This document shows positions 17,240-25,962 of a stretch of DNA of 64,000 bases, one piece after another. Source of the DNA: DATGFK01 sp040007395 (GTDB lineage Bacteria; Chloroflexota; Anaerolineae; Aggregatilineales; UBA2796). Every line of letters begins with the position of its first letter. The stretch's first letter is position 1. The stretch lies in assembly GCA_040007395.1 (NCBI GenBank), contig JBDTVG010000128.1:1-64000 (forward strand), written 5' to 3'. Under the pieces are notes generated by a model. The model did not search any database, was not told where the DNA came from, and saw nothing but the letters and a program-made list of their open reading frames with translations. The position numbers and the translations under genes are program-made.

Positions 17240-17262
17240 GTCCTGCTATCTCATAGCAGGAC
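17240..17262. terminator. 10-bp perfect hairpin between convergent genes
   Basis: GTCCTGCTAT (17240-17249) pairs exactly with ATAGCAGGAC (17253-17262) around a three-base loop. It lies between the convergent DUF4062 and SH3 genes. There is no U-run on either side, so if it ends transcription it does so weakly or with a factor. A second weaker stem (CCCCTCTC with GAGAGGGG, 17196-17220) precedes it. Confidence 0.45.
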
Positions 17263-17368
17263 TCAGGATAATTGACCTTAGAACGCGAATCTGCACTTCA
17301 CTTACCTGAAGCGACCAACCACCTTGTGAACCACTGCAAGCGGTTGAGGGCTTGGGGTAAAGTTGCAT

Positions 17369-18454
17369 TTAGGAGGCAGGTTCCAGCCAGAAAATATCCT
17401 GACCTTTGTCTTTTTTTCCTTCGATCATCCAACCAACTAGATCACCTGCCTGGACTTTCCACCAAGTGAAGTTGGGGGCACATACCGGACCGCTGGTCAC
17501 GCTGAAGGTCTGTCCCGCAGGAATGTGTCCGATGGTCGCCTGATTCTTAGGGGCGATATGGACAGCAGTGTAATCCTCATTCGTTGGTACATTTGCCAAG
17601 GTACGACCCGTTTGCGCGACGGTCAAGCGCGGCTGGGGCGATCCAGGACATGTCAGTTTGCCCGACATCGCAGCAAACACCTTAGGCGAATCCCACGTTG
17701 TCGCTTTCACGCCATCGATCATGAACCGCACCTCGTCTAGGGCAAATGGCGCGGAGGGCGGCACATTGATCACTAGGATCGTCGCACCAGATTTATCCGC
17801 CTTGATCGTTTTGCTACTTGCGTAAGAGGCAATCGGTGTTCCACTTTGTGTATCAACCACCACCTGCCCATTATTATCATGTTTCAGCGCGTAGAAGCGG
17901 ATCGTTATATCGGAATCTGGCTTGAAGCCCATGAGAAAATACTGCCCGTTGCCGAGAGGAGCCGCCATTTTGTAGGAGGGATAAACCACATTCCACTGGT
18001 AGTTCAGTTTCCCGCCGTTACCTTCAACTTTTAATTCATACGTACCGAGCAGTAAGCCCGTGGACCAGCCTAGTGTAAAGCGCCAGCAGTCGTTTTTCGT
18101 GCCCCCAATACTTTCAAGTTGCACTGCATTCTGTCTCTTGTCTGGAGAGATTAATGTTGCGTTGGGCTGGTTGATGAAACCGCACGCTACGATTTCCGAG
18201 TGCAGCGGCAAACTTGGATCTTGGGGGATCGCCGCCCAATAGGCATAATTCGCGGAAGTCGCGTCTGGGAACGGGTACTGTGGCTGTTCAAAACCGAACT
18301 TGGCTTCATTAGCCACACCCGCCGGGATGTTGGTCGCATAGGTATTCAATACAACCTTGACGACTGGCGGATTGGCGGCGATAGGATCATCTGCTAGGGC
18401 AGTCCGGCCAGAAAGCAAGGTCACGAGCACTACAAAAATGAAAAGGCGGCGCAT
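17369..18454 (-). CDS. Secreted protein with C-terminal SH3-like domain
   Basis: The 361-residue protein starts with a clear signal peptide (RRLFIFVVLVTLLSGRTALA, cut before DDP). The mature part holds a beta-rich region of unknown family containing YPSYKMAAPLGNGQYFLMGF and VVVDTQSGTPIAS. The C-terminal 80 residues resemble a bacterial SH3 domain (AGQTFSVTSGPVCAPNFTWW, then KVQAGDLVGWMIEG), which in relatives binds cell wall or other proteins. It is probably exported and may sit in the envelope. It is convergent with the DUF4062 gene and has no co-directional neighbour. The N-terminal part's function is not recognised. Confidence 0.75.
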   Translation of the reverse strand: MRRLFIFVVLVTLLSGRTALADDPIAANPPVVKVVLNTYATNIPAGVANEAKFGFEQPQYPFPDATSANYAYWAAIPQDPSLPLHSEIVACGFINQPNATLISPDKRQNAVQLESIGGTKNDCWRFTLGWSTGLLLGTYELKVEGNGGKLNYQWNVVYPSYKMAAPLGNGQYFLMGFKPDSDITIRFYALKHDNNGQVVVDTQSGTPIASYASSKTIKADKSGATILVINVPPSAPFALDEVRFMIDGVKATTWDSPKVFAAMSGKLTCPGSPQPRLTVAQTGRTLANVPTNEDYTAVHIAPKNQATIGHIPAGQTFSVTSGPVCAPNFTWWKVQAGDLVGWMIEGKKDKGQDIFWLEPAS

Positions 18455-18847
18455 GATATACTCCTTAGCGTAAACTGTTGTACTGCTAGAAAAATCACAT
18501 CGAGAGTTTCAAAACTACCAAGTTTTCGAACGTCAGGATGATCACAATACATCCGAAAAACCAAGAGCTTGTTAGGCCCAGTATAATGCAAAATTAGCAG
18601 TTCAGTAGTCCAGATATACAAAGTCACGCTTAGCTGGACTTGTGTCAAAATAGCTGTGATTAAAGTCATGTGCAAAGTAGGTAGCCATTTTGATTTGGGG
18701 TGGTGTATCTTCGATTCATGACGAACTTTAGTCTCGCTGGCACCGCCAACTTCAACTTCGTGCAAAACGCGCCCATTATCGTCGCCGTCTCGCCTTCCTG
18801 TCTCCTTAACTGCCGCTGTAGTACTAGGAGCGCAGTATTGTACGCTT
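18455..18847. other. Intergenic stretch without recognised features
   Basis: No gene is supported here. Short frames on both strands have no signal, ribosome site or family similarity. The right half is probably the eroded body of the IS1-like element whose end is recognisable at 18848. Confidence 0.4.
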
Positions 18848-18976
18848 CGTCAGCGCATCAGCCGTTTCGTGCGCAAAACCCTGCCCTTTTCCAAATCCGT
18901 GGCTAATCATGAACTCGTCACTCGCTGGTTTATCATTCAATACAATTTCCAACGCAAAGCGTCACTTACCACTTGA
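18848..18976 (+). pseudogene. C-terminal scrap of an IS1-like transposase
   Basis: Forty-two codons plus TGA read RQRISRFVRKTLPFSKSVAN then HELVTRWFIIQYNFQRKAS and LTT. This matches the C-terminal pattern of IS1 InsB-type transposases, where RxVRKTLxFSKS is followed by a H-x(5)-W/F-x(4)-N motif. The catalytic part is not recoverable in any frame upstream. The end coincides with no clear inverted repeat. Only a scar is left. Confidence 0.6.
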
Positions 18977-19073
18977 CCACTACCCAATTAGCAAGTGTTC
19001 ACAGCATCCTTCTACTCGTAGGTCTGGTATTTCCCCAAAATACCCTGCTAACCTCGTGCTTATTTCATTTCCC

Positions 19074-19106
19074 ATCGTGGGTTGACTCCTTGAGCCAACC
19101 TACGAT
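19074..19106 (+). terminator. Terminator-like hairpin after the IS1 scrap
   Basis: ATCGTGGGTTG (19074-19084) pairs with CAACCTACGAT (19096-19106) with one mismatch, and TATTCTCTCTTTTC follows on the plus strand. It could insulate the deacetylase gene downstream from read-through. Confidence 0.45.
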
Positions 19107-19314
19107 TATTCTCTCTTTTCTATTCCTCGCAGGATAGAATGTCGTTCCAACAGCTAGGCAGGCACATGATCCCATTTCCCTAAATGGTCTGGCTTGTGGT
19201 TAGGCTTTCACAACTGTTCGGGCATTCTTCATTGTTTTCATATTGCACTAATGTTTAATCACTATAATAGATTGAGATTTGTCCTTATCTCAATGATCAC
19301 TATAGGTCTACACT

Positions 19315-20166
19315 ATGTTCGTGTCGCTACGCCTTCTCTTGATCGCGGTTGTGTTGCTCTTGCCTGTCAATGCACCTTCAACAGCGCAAATCTCGTCACA
19401 ATCTTCTGAGCCATCCGCGCCGCCACTAGCGCTCACCGAGATTCCAATTTTTGTCTATCACCACATAGATAACCATACCAGCCCATGGGACGTAAGGACT
19501 GCTCGGTTCGAAGAGCAGCTTACCTATCTGATGGAAAATGACTATCAGACAATTTCAATGGAAGCCTATTCCAATGCGATCCAGAATGGGGAGGCATTGC
19601 CTGCCAAACCCGTTATCCTGACCTTTGATGATGGCTTCGATGATGCCTACAATGTAGCTTTTCCGCTGCTGAAGCAATATGGCATGACAGGAACTTTTTA
19701 CGTTATTACAGGCCGGGTTGGGCAACCGGGCTACTTGACATGGGATCAGATTACCGAAATGCACGCTGCGGGCATGGAGATCGGTGGTCATACCATCCAT
19801 CACCCTTTTCTGACTCAACTCCCGACGTTGGACGCATTCCGGGAAATTTTGGGGTCACGGCTTGATTTGGAAGCACATCTCAAAAGTCCGGTTACAACCT
19901 TTGCCTACCCATACAACGATCATAACTTTCAGACTGTGGCAATGGCGGCGTTGGCAGGGTATCGAAGCGCGTGTATTGTCGATATGCATACGGGCGATCA
20001 GATTTTTACGCCGTACCGTATCCCGCGCAATACGGTTACTCCCGGCGAATCGATGAGCGTTTTTGAATTGGTCGCCCATCGTGGCTATCGGGGACACCAA
20101 CCACCGCCGGAAAATGTAGCCAAAATCGGAACACCAATTGCCCCTGTAGCGACCAGCGCAAAATAA
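19315..20166 (+). CDS. Secreted polysaccharide deacetylase (NodB family)
   Basis: The 283-residue protein has a signal peptide (LRLLLIAVVLLLPVNAPSTA). The CE4 NodB fold follows: IPIFVYHHID, the metal-binding Asp in VILTFDDGFDDAYN, GMTGTFYVITG, the two metal His in EIGGHTIHHPFLT, and a later FAYPYNDHN motif. Enzymes of this family remove N-acetyl groups from peptidoglycan or extracellular beta-glucosamine polymers using a zinc or similar ion. All expected metal ligands are present, so it is probably active outside the membrane. The polymer cannot be told from sequence. It stands alone, with no export or synthesis genes nearby. Confidence 0.9.
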   Translation: MFVSLRLLLIAVVLLLPVNAPSTAQISSQSSEPSAPPLALTEIPIFVYHHIDNHTSPWDVRTARFEEQLTYLMENDYQTISMEAYSNAIQNGEALPAKPVILTFDDGFDDAYNVAFPLLKQYGMTGTFYVITGRVGQPGYLTWDQITEMHAAGMEIGGHTIHHPFLTQLPTLDAFREILGSRLDLEAHLKSPVTTFAYPYNDHNFQTVAMAALAGYRSACIVDMHTGDQIFTPYRIPRNTVTPGESMSVFELVAHRGYRGHQPPPENVAKIGTPIAPVATSAK

Positions 20167-20241
20167 CCTAAGCTATTTGAAACCAATAGAGCAGCTAGTG
20201 CCAAACACTTTAGCTGCTCAAAAAGTTGTTGAATGCCTGTA

Positions 20242-20715
20242 TTATCTTGGCCTATCACGGAACAAGGCAATCTGACCGCCGTGTTCGCGTTTATGCCCAT
20301 AGAACGCATAGACAATATAATCGTCCAGTGCATATTCCATGCCGTACCAAGGTAGGGTTCCTACCTCTCGGCAGGTTTCGATAGGGATACGCGGGATCAA
20401 GGCTGTGACCTCGGCAAAAGTAGCGTTGTACTCGTTCAGTACTTCCTTGACCGAATTGCCTTTACGTAGTGCGACCTGAGCATCATTGAAGCCATGACCC
20501 TGAGCCATTTGCTCCATGTACGGAGTCGCGCCGCCGCCCAGAAATGAGGTTAGCACTTCGCACAATAGGTGTTCATAAGAAGCCAGATGCGCCATGATGT
20601 CCTTGGGTGACCAGACCCCACACGCGCCAGAGATCTCCCAATCCGAATCCTGTAACCCATCCATAGATTGATTTAAAAACGAATGACCATATTTGATAAT
20701 ATCGACTGCATTCAT
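20242..20715 (-). CDS. DinB-like four-helix protein
   Basis: ATG 20715 follows GGGAGGAAC at good spacing. The 157-residue product has the DinB/DfsB/ClbS-type layout: a first helix ending in HSFLNQSMDGL, VWSPKDIMAHLASYEHLL with a putative metal-binding His, and a last helix HKREHGGQI that supplies two more His. Members are thiol-dependent or metal-dependent enzymes or stress proteins; the reaction here is unknown. The next gene on the same strand is an ACT protein, 68 nt upstream of it, so the two may be co-transcribed. Confidence 0.8.
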   Translation of the reverse strand: MNAVDIIKYGHSFLNQSMDGLQDSDWEISGACGVWSPKDIMAHLASYEHLLCEVLTSFLGGGATPYMEQMAQGHGFNDAQVALRKGNSVKEVLNEYNATFAEVTALIPRIPIETCREVGTLPWYGMEYALDDYIVYAFYGHKREHGGQIALFRDRPR

Positions 20716-20783
20716 AGTAAGTTCCTCCCAGCTAATGAATCGCCTCTACATGTGTTCAGTATAGCTTTGAATCGATTTTGCCC

Positions 20784-21167
20784 TCAAACCACCTGATGAC
20801 CTGCCAATTTTAAGACGTGGATGGCATGGTCAAGGCTTTCGCTGCGAACCATCAGGTAATCGGTGTCATAGGTGGATATGGCAAAAATGCTAATCCCGGC
20901 ATGTGCCAATGGAGTTACAAGTGCGGCGAGAATCCCAATTAGCGCAAAGTCGATTGGCCCCGCGATTTTGAAACAGCGCCAATTCGTTTCGGCTTGTATC
21001 CCTTTGGGCACATTCGCGTTCGGACAGATAATCGAGAGTTCGTCGCGAGTACGTGTTATGGAGACAAGCTCACCGCTGCTAGCCCACTCAGGGACAACCG
21101 TATCTTTGGCAAGGCGACACACTGCAAATGTCTCTGGCAAAATGGATAAGGTGAGTATTGGTGGCAT
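20784..21167 (-). CDS. ACT-domain protein (ACT_7/CASTOR-like)
   Basis: The protein has 127 residues and starts MPPILTLSILPETFAVCRL. The pattern LAKDTVVPEW, SGELVSITRTRDELSIIC and IGILAALVTPLAHAGISIF then STYDTDYLMV corresponds to paired ACT-like folds seen in small stand-alone amino-acid-sensing proteins. These generally bind a small ligand at a domain interface. No enzyme domain is attached and the ligand is unknown. It lies 68 nt from the downstream DinB-like gene on the same strand. The role is inferred from the family only. Confidence 0.85.
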   Translation of the reverse strand: MPPILTLSILPETFAVCRLAKDTVVPEWASSGELVSITRTRDELSIICPNANVPKGIQAETNWRCFKIAGPIDFALIGILAALVTPLAHAGISIFAISTYDTDYLMVRSESLDHAIHVLKLAGHQVV

Positions 21168-21253
21168 TTTCTACCTGTGATTATTTTGCCTTCACTTCAA
21201 ATACTTGCTGATTACTATTGAAACAAAAGATCCGAACAAGCTTATTGGGAAAG

Positions 21254-22396
21254 CTAAAAGCTTGTATCTAATTGAGACAAGCCCAATTTTATAGCAACAA
21301 TATCCCACGTATCTCTATAGTTGATAAATATCATGTTTCCATATCCAGCTAGCCAAATATGGGTTTGGGGGATTGTATCAACAACTCCATTCACAGTTCT
21401 TGACAGTTTTATCCACCCCAGTTGTTGACCGTTCAATGCATCAAGTATTTGTAACCCATGTGAATTGTACAAAATTAATTTATCGTCCACTCGAATGGGA
21501 AGCCCATAGAAATCACTTGTTGATCTCCAAACTAGTTTGCCTGTATTCAAATCGTAAGCATCTATGTGTGTAGGTGCAGGGCTGTAAACGTTATAATAAA
21601 AAATCAACGTGTTTTTATATCGATCTGTGGTAGGCCAGAGCATAGGCAAAGCCTGTTGTAGAGGGGCTACATCAAATAGCCCTAATGTTGAAATTGTACG
21701 CCCACTTTCAGCTAGACTAATAACTTTTAGTGAGCTTCCTTCATCGTTAGCTACTACTGCATATTTATCAAAATAGGCAATGGGATATTTTATTGGGATT
21801 ACTTCTGTTATTTTGCCTGTTTGACTCGATAACTTATACACTTTATCGTTTGATGGGAGATACAAAATACGATCTGCTTCATATAGCATTTGAGTAGATC
21901 GTGAGGGAAAGCCATTATTTTCCCAAATTTTTCTCCCTTCAAAATCTAACTTAATCACAGATTGGTCAACAACCAAAGCATAGCCATCTGTAAGCGACAC
22001 TACTTGATGAAAGGTAATAAACTGATCACGGGCGAAGCGCCATTGTTCATCACCAGTAGACGCACTAAATGCGTAGAGTTGTGGAGTACAGGAAGGGCTG
22101 TCCGCGCCATCTTGCCAAAACATGAAGTGTGTCTGAGAAGCAGCCACACCGCTATTTTCGCTGCCAACAGAAATTGTTGTACGTGGTTTTCTTTCCTCCC
22201 TCTGCCACAAAATCTGAGCTGATACATTTGAACTATCTATGGACCATACCGATGATTTTTCCGCTACGGGACAGGTAATTTGTTGTAATCCAGAACTCGC
22301 GTAAACAACAACGATTGCGATAGCAAAAACTGTAAATAATAAACCTTTCTGGATATTGCCTTTAACTGGAATCATGGTAAATGATAATCCACACAC
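21254..22396 (-). CDS. Membrane-anchored PQQ-like beta-propeller protein
   Basis: The frame encodes up to 380 residues; ATG 22375 (MIPVKGNIQKG) may be the real start, because it directly precedes the hydrophobic anchor LLFTVFAIAIVVVYASS. The rest is a beta-propeller of PQQ/YncE type: YAFSASTGDEQWRFARDQF, VYKLSSQTGKITEV, IDAYDLNTGKLVWRSTSDF and LQILDALNGQQLGWIKL. There are no PQQ-dehydrogenase catalytic residues, so it is probably a binding or scaffold propeller outside the membrane. Base composition is more AT-rich than that of the neighbouring deoC gene, a possible sign of separate origin. It starts seven bases after deoC ends. Confidence 0.78.
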   Translation of the reverse strand: MCGLSFTMIPVKGNIQKGLLFTVFAIAIVVVYASSGLQQITCPVAEKSSVWSIDSSNVSAQILWQREERKPRTTISVGSENSGVAASQTHFMFWQDGADSPSCTPQLYAFSASTGDEQWRFARDQFITFHQVVSLTDGYALVVDQSVIKLDFEGRKIWENNGFPSRSTQMLYEADRILYLPSNDKVYKLSSQTGKITEVIPIKYPIAYFDKYAVVANDEGSSLKVISLAESGRTISTLGLFDVAPLQQALPMLWPTTDRYKNTLIFYYNVYSPAPTHIDAYDLNTGKLVWRSTSDFYGLPIRVDDKLILYNSHGLQILDALNGQQLGWIKLSRTVNGVVDTIPQTHIWLAGYGNMIFINYRDTWDIVAIKLGLSQLDTSF

Positions 22397-22402
22397 TTCT
22401 AT

Positions 22403-23428
22403 CTACGGCATGGGCATTCGGTTGGCTGCTGAATAGTGACCCGTAATGTAATGAGAAAGTTGACGCTCGATGTCGGTCAGCAGCGAACTCGCGCCGATCC
22501 TGAAAAGGGTAGGACGCAACCACTCGTTGCCGAGTTCCTCTTTCATTAGGATCAACCAGTCAAGCGATTGCTTGGCGGTACGGATTCCACCCGCAGGCTT
22601 GAAGCCAACGATATGCCCTGTTCGTTCGTGGTAATCGCGGATTGCACGAGTCATGACTAGCCCGAAGGCCAGAGTCGCGTTGACAGTTTCTTTGCCTGTC
22701 GAAGTCTTGATAAAGTCTGCGCCCGCCATCATTGCCACAAGGCTTGCCATACCGACATTACGCAACGTTGCTAGTTCGCCTGTCGCCAAAATTGCTTTCA
22801 TGTGCGCTTCACCACATGCTTCGCGGAAGGCGCGTACTTCGTCATAGAGCGCTTGCCAGTTGCCTGTCAGCACATGAGCACGCGATATCACAATGTCGAT
22901 CTCCTTCGCGCCCGCCTGTACAGACTCCTTGATCTCCTCGATTTTGAGCCTCTGTGAGTTTTGTGCCGCAGGGAAGCCCGTCGAGACTGCCGCCACCGGA
23001 ATATTCGAGCCGTGCAGTGCTTCGACGGCGACGGGTACAAGGTTGTGATACACACATACTGCGCCAACCGTGATTCCTAAATCCTGTATCCCTAGCGCTT
23101 CGAGCATGTCTTGACGGATGGGTTGACGGGCTTTGGCACACAGCCGCTTGACGTTTCCCGGCGTATCGTCACCCGCAAGTGTCGTGAGATCAATACAGGT
23201 AATCGCTCGCAGCAGCCACGCCGCTTGCCATTCTTTCTTAACGGTGCGCCTCGTCACAAGCGTTGCGGCACGACGTTCCACAGCACTGCGATTCACGCGA
23301 ACCTCGTTGATCCAGCCGAAGTCTAGCGGCATCCCCGGATTACGCGGGATTTCATGTAGGGCTGGTGATGTGGTTAGCTGAGACTTTTCTTCTTTTCCAT
23401 TAGTGGCAACACGAGTTCTGGCTACCAT
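22403..23428 (-). CDS. deoC: Deoxyribose-phosphate aldolase
   Basis: The 341-residue protein matches the long type of class I DeoC. It makes a Schiff base with 2-deoxyribose-5-phosphate and splits it to glyceraldehyde-3-phosphate and acetaldehyde. Visible motifs are CIDLTTLAGDDTPGNVKRLC, TVGAVCVYHNLVP, VAAVSTGFPAAQ (the barrel strand with the conserved phosphate-side Gly), EIDIVISR, the Schiff-base lysine in ADFIKTSTGKE and the second Lys region in GFKPAGGIRTA. The extra 50-60 N-terminal residues are normal for this type. It stands upstream of the propeller gene. No nucleoside phosphorylase gene is nearby. Confidence 0.94.
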   Translation of the reverse strand: MVARTRVATNGKEEKSQLTTSPALHEIPRNPGMPLDFGWINEVRVNRSAVERRAATLVTRRTVKKEWQAAWLLRAITCIDLTTLAGDDTPGNVKRLCAKARQPIRQDMLEALGIQDLGITVGAVCVYHNLVPVAVEALHGSNIPVAAVSTGFPAAQNSQRLKIEEIKESVQAGAKEIDIVISRAHVLTGNWQALYDEVRAFREACGEAHMKAILATGELATLRNVGMASLVAMMAGADFIKTSTGKETVNATLAFGLVMTRAIRDYHERTGHIVGFKPAGGIRTAKQSLDWLILMKEELGNEWLRPTLFRIGASSLLTDIERQLSHYITGHYSAANRMPMP

Positions 23429-23485
23429 AAGTTGTAATCCTAATTTACTTGGCCTACCTGATTCCTAATTATGCCACATTTGTGA

Positions 23486-24697
23486 TCACTTTCCCCGATA
23501 AATCGGGGAGCTTCTCAGTCTACGCTTGCCCTGTACTGCGGCTACGTTCACGGCTGACGGCCCAATCCGGGCCGACTTGTCTAACGCTAACTGCAAAATG
23601 TTGATCGCGGCGTTGACATCGCGATCCAGTTCAAGGAGATACTCAGGATTAGGACAGTGATGCACCCGAACACTCAAGGGTTTTTCGACAAGCTCACCAC
23701 AGCCGCTGCACGCTTGCGAGGTGTAAGCGGGGTTCACCCACGTGACGAGGCTACCAGCTTCTACCGCTTTGTAGCCCAGCAGCGTTTGGAACGCGCCGAG
23801 TCCAGCATCGTGCGCCGACAGGGACAGGTGAAGATTGTGCGTCATGAAGCTAAGGTTAAGCTGTTCGAGGGCAATCAAGCCGTAGTGCTTTACCAGCCAA
23901 GACGTGAGTCTGTGCCAGAAATCGCGCCTCTGGTTAGCAATGTGTTCATGTAGTTTGGCAACAATTAGGCGCTTATCTTTACGGTTCTGACTGCCTTTTT
24001 CGGCACGGCTGAGTGTGCGTTGTGCGCGTCGCAGGTCTGCCAGTGCTTGCCGCAGCCAACGCGGATTGTCAATCTCGGTGCTGTCGGAGAGCGTCAGCAA
24101 GCGCAGCAAGCCCATATCGCCGCCGACATGAGGCAGGCCGTTGCACAGCGGCAAGGGCAATTGGTGCGGAGCCACTTCAAGTTGCAAGAACACATACCAC
24201 CCTGTCGCTTTGCGCTTGAGGATGACATGCTTCACCGTCGCACCCGTCGGCAAGAAGCGATGCAGCTTGATCTTGAGGCTGCCCACGTTCTGCACGGTCA
24301 ACACCATGCGGTCCAAGGTTGCCTCGTAGTCCAGCTTGCACCCATCGCCATAGGTGTACTCAAAGCTCTTAAAATGCGTCTGCCCTTTGAAGCGGGGATG
24401 ACCGGGCGTTTCCCCATCTTTGAGGCGGCGAAAAAAGGCGGCATACGCCTTGTCTACCCCTCGCAATGTATGTTGGACACTGCTGGCGTTCAGCAACAGG
24501 TCGGGAAAAGTATTGCGCCAGTCGCGGAAGTACGGCCATTGTTTCAGCGCGGTCTGGTGCTTACCCGTCGCCTCATACGCCGTCTTGCACTGAGCCAAAG
24601 CCGCGTTGTACACCTCCCGGCTTTGGTCAAGCAGTCGTTCCAAGCGTTCCCGTTCGACCTTGCGCGGATACAGGCGGTACTCGTAAGTCAGGGGCAT
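23486..24697 (-). CDS. tnpB: IS200/IS605-family TnpB (OrfB) RNA-guided nuclease homologue with altered zinc finger
   Basis: The 403-residue protein has an N-terminal MPLTYEYRLYPRKVERERLE module, a wedge region, and a split RuvC domain with all three acidic residues: D194 (GGDMGLLRLLTLSD), E278 (IALEQLNLSF) and D360 (LDRDVNAA). The zinc finger reads CSGCG at 330-334 and then HHCPNPEYLLELD, so the fourth Cys is absent and two residues are added. TnpB is guided by an RNA from the element's right end and promotes retention of the element. No TnpA lies next to it. A GAAGGG ribosome site precedes ATG 24697 inside a 30-codon ORF. The sequence ends with a hairpin in its own last codons. Confidence 0.88.
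   Translation of the reverse strand: MPLTYEYRLYPRKVERERLERLLDQSREVYNAALAQCKTAYEATGKHQTALKQWPYFRDWRNTFPDLLLNASSVQHTLRGVDKAYAAFFRRLKDGETPGHPRFKGQTHFKSFEYTYGDGCKLDYEATLDRMVLTVQNVGSLKIKLHRFLPTGATVKHVILKRKATGWYVFLQLEVAPHQLPLPLCNGLPHVGGDMGLLRLLTLSDSTEIDNPRWLRQALADLRRAQRTLSRAEKGSQNRKDKRLIVAKLHEHIANQRRDFWHRLTSWLVKHYGLIALEQLNLSFMTHNLHLSLSAHDAGLGAFQTLLGYKAVEAGSLVTWVNPAYTSQACSGCGELVEKPLSVRVHHCPNPEYLLELDRDVNAAINILQLALDKSARIGPSAVNVAAVQGKRRLRSSPIYRGK
23493..23508 (-). repeat. Hairpin at the end of tnpB, candidate right end and guide-RNA scaffold end
   Basis: CCCCGAT (23493-23499) pairs with ATCGGGG (23502-23508) around a short loop, inside the last codons of tnpB. In IS200/IS605 elements the guide RNA overlaps the 3' end of tnpB and ends just outside the element, with the guide in flanking DNA. 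If that holds, the guide would be in the bases left of 23486. The exact right end is not defined. Confidence 0.5.
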
Positions 24698-24780
24698 GTT
24701 AACCCTTCACGCTTGGCTTTCTCACGGCTCGCCACTTCGATCATCGCGGCTAAACGACTACTAGTGAGTAATCTTTCCAT
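24688..24780 (-). CDS. Small ORF overlapping the tnpB start, 30 residues
   Basis: ATG 24780 to TGA 24688 encodes MERLLTSSRLAAMIEV then ASREKAKREGLTCP. It overlaps the first ten bases of tnpB, whose ribosome site lies within it, so translation may be coupled. The LTSSRLAAMI...REGL pattern faintly recalls the helix-turn-helix start of excisionase/MerR-type resolvases, which precede tnpB in IS607 elements, but it is too short to assign. Its own start lacks a ribosome site and lies about seven bases from a -10 box, implying a leaderless message. It could also be chance. Confidence 0.35.
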   Translation of the reverse strand: MERLLTSSRLAAMIEVASREKAKREGLTCP

Positions 24781-24815
24781 GTATTACAGTGTACAATACA
24801 TCCCCCAGAAGTCAA
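24779..24815 (-). promoter_or_regulatory. Promoter with overlapping palindrome upstream of small ORF and tnpB
   Basis: On the minus strand TTGACT (24815-24810) is followed after 16 bases by TACACT (24793-24788), a plausible sigma-70 promoter. The -10 box lies within an inverted repeat: ATGTATT (24779-24785 on the plus strand) and AATACAT (24795-24801). The start codon of the small ORF lies in the same repeat. A repressor bound there would block the promoter directly. Confidence 0.45.
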
Positions 24816-24978
24816 TCTAGGAAAGGAAGCGCCATTCCCCACCGAGTTGAAACCCGGTGTCCCCTGGCGAAAATTTATGGATAACCGTGATGTCGCAGAA
24901 CGGGTGGATATGTGCCTGCCCCGCATGAGATAATGATTCTAGCGGACAAACGCGCCTATCTCAAAGGACTGCAATATT

Positions 24979-25896
24979 GTGAAAAACTGGATAATGTTTG
25001 GATTGCTCGGTTTGATCTGGGGATCATCGTTTCTGCTGATCAAGATTGGTTTGACCGGGTTAGATGCTTTTTCGCTCGTATCAGGTCGACTCGTATTCGC
25101 AGCGATTGCGTTCACCATCTTTGCGTTTATCACCCATCGGCGGCTGCCCACTGACCGGGATACTCTGATCAAACTTGCCATCGTTGGGCTGACCAACACC
25201 GCGATTCCATTTGTGCTTATTACGTGGGGCGAAAGCAGCATCGATAGCGGTTTGGCGGGCGTTCTGGATGCGACTGCCCCCTTATTCAGCTTGCTTATTG
25301 CACATCTCGCGTTAGCTGATGAAAAGATTACGCTGGGCAAAATTCTGGGCTTAATCGCTGGTTTTGCCGGGGTAATCGTTTTGGCGATGCGAACGGCAGA
25401 CCCTTTGCACCCGAATCCCATCATTGGTCAGTTAGCCGTGATAGTTGCGTCGGTCTGCTATGGTGGTTCAGCCGTGTTTATTCGGCGTAGTTTGCGGAAA
25501 ATCGATCCACTAGTTGTTCCTTGGGCTACCTTATTATTCGGCGCAAGTGTAGTCGTCGTCTTGGCGCTAGTCACCGTCCACCCTCTGCCCATCCTGACCG
25601 CACTAGAACCAAAGGTTATCTTATCGGTTATTACGCTCGGAGTAATCAATACTTTTGTGGCTTATGCGTTCTTTTTCACTCTCATTCAAACTTGGGGGGC
25701 GACACGCGCCACCACAGTGGCCTACCTGCTGCCGCCGGTGAGCGTTTTGCTAGGCGTATTGGTTGAACATGAACCGTTCGACGTGCAGTTAATGATTGGT
25801 ACTGTCATGATTTTGGGGGGCGTAGCGCTAACTAACCTGATCCAGCCAAGACCGCAGCCGATGGCTGAACTGACTAGCCCCGAACCATTACCTTAG
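24979..25896 (+). CDS. EamA/DMT-family transporter
   Basis: A GTG start at 24979 has AAAGGA ten bases upstream. The 305-residue product has ten hydrophobic spans in two EamA halves: the first begins MFGLLGLIWGSSFLLIKIGL with the family GxxWGSSF motif, the second begins QLAVIVASVCYGGSAVFIRR. The C-terminal YLLPPVSVLLGVLVEHEP is also typical. Members export or exchange metabolites such as amino acids, purines or nucleotide sugars across the inner membrane. The substrate cannot be read from the sequence. It is followed 66 nt later by a methyltransferase gene, likely on the same transcript. Confidence 0.9.
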   Translation: MKNWIMFGLLGLIWGSSFLLIKIGLTGLDAFSLVSGRLVFAAIAFTIFAFITHRRLPTDRDTLIKLAIVGLTNTAIPFVLITWGESSIDSGLAGVLDATAPLFSLLIAHLALADEKITLGKILGLIAGFAGVIVLAMRTADPLHPNPIIGQLAVIVASVCYGGSAVFIRRSLRKIDPLVVPWATLLFGASVVVVLALVTVHPLPILTALEPKVILSVITLGVINTFVAYAFFFTLIQTWGATRATTVAYLLPPVSVLLGVLVEHEPFDVQLMIGTVMILGGVALTNLIQPRPQPMAELTSPEPLP

Positions 25897-25962
25897 AAAG
25901 ATGTAGGATTGTAGAAGCCCCATCGTTCCGCTATTAGAATTTCGATCAAGGACGACAAAATC

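Noticed and set aside
18430..18765. A 111-codon minus-strand frame upstream of the SH3 protein
   Set aside because: It overlaps the start of the SH3 gene in another frame, has no signal or motif, and lies in likely eroded IS1 sequence.
24020..24820. A 266-codon open frame on the plus strand opposite tnpB
   Set aside because: It lies fully antisense to tnpB and shows no family motifs; it follows the codon structure of the real gene.
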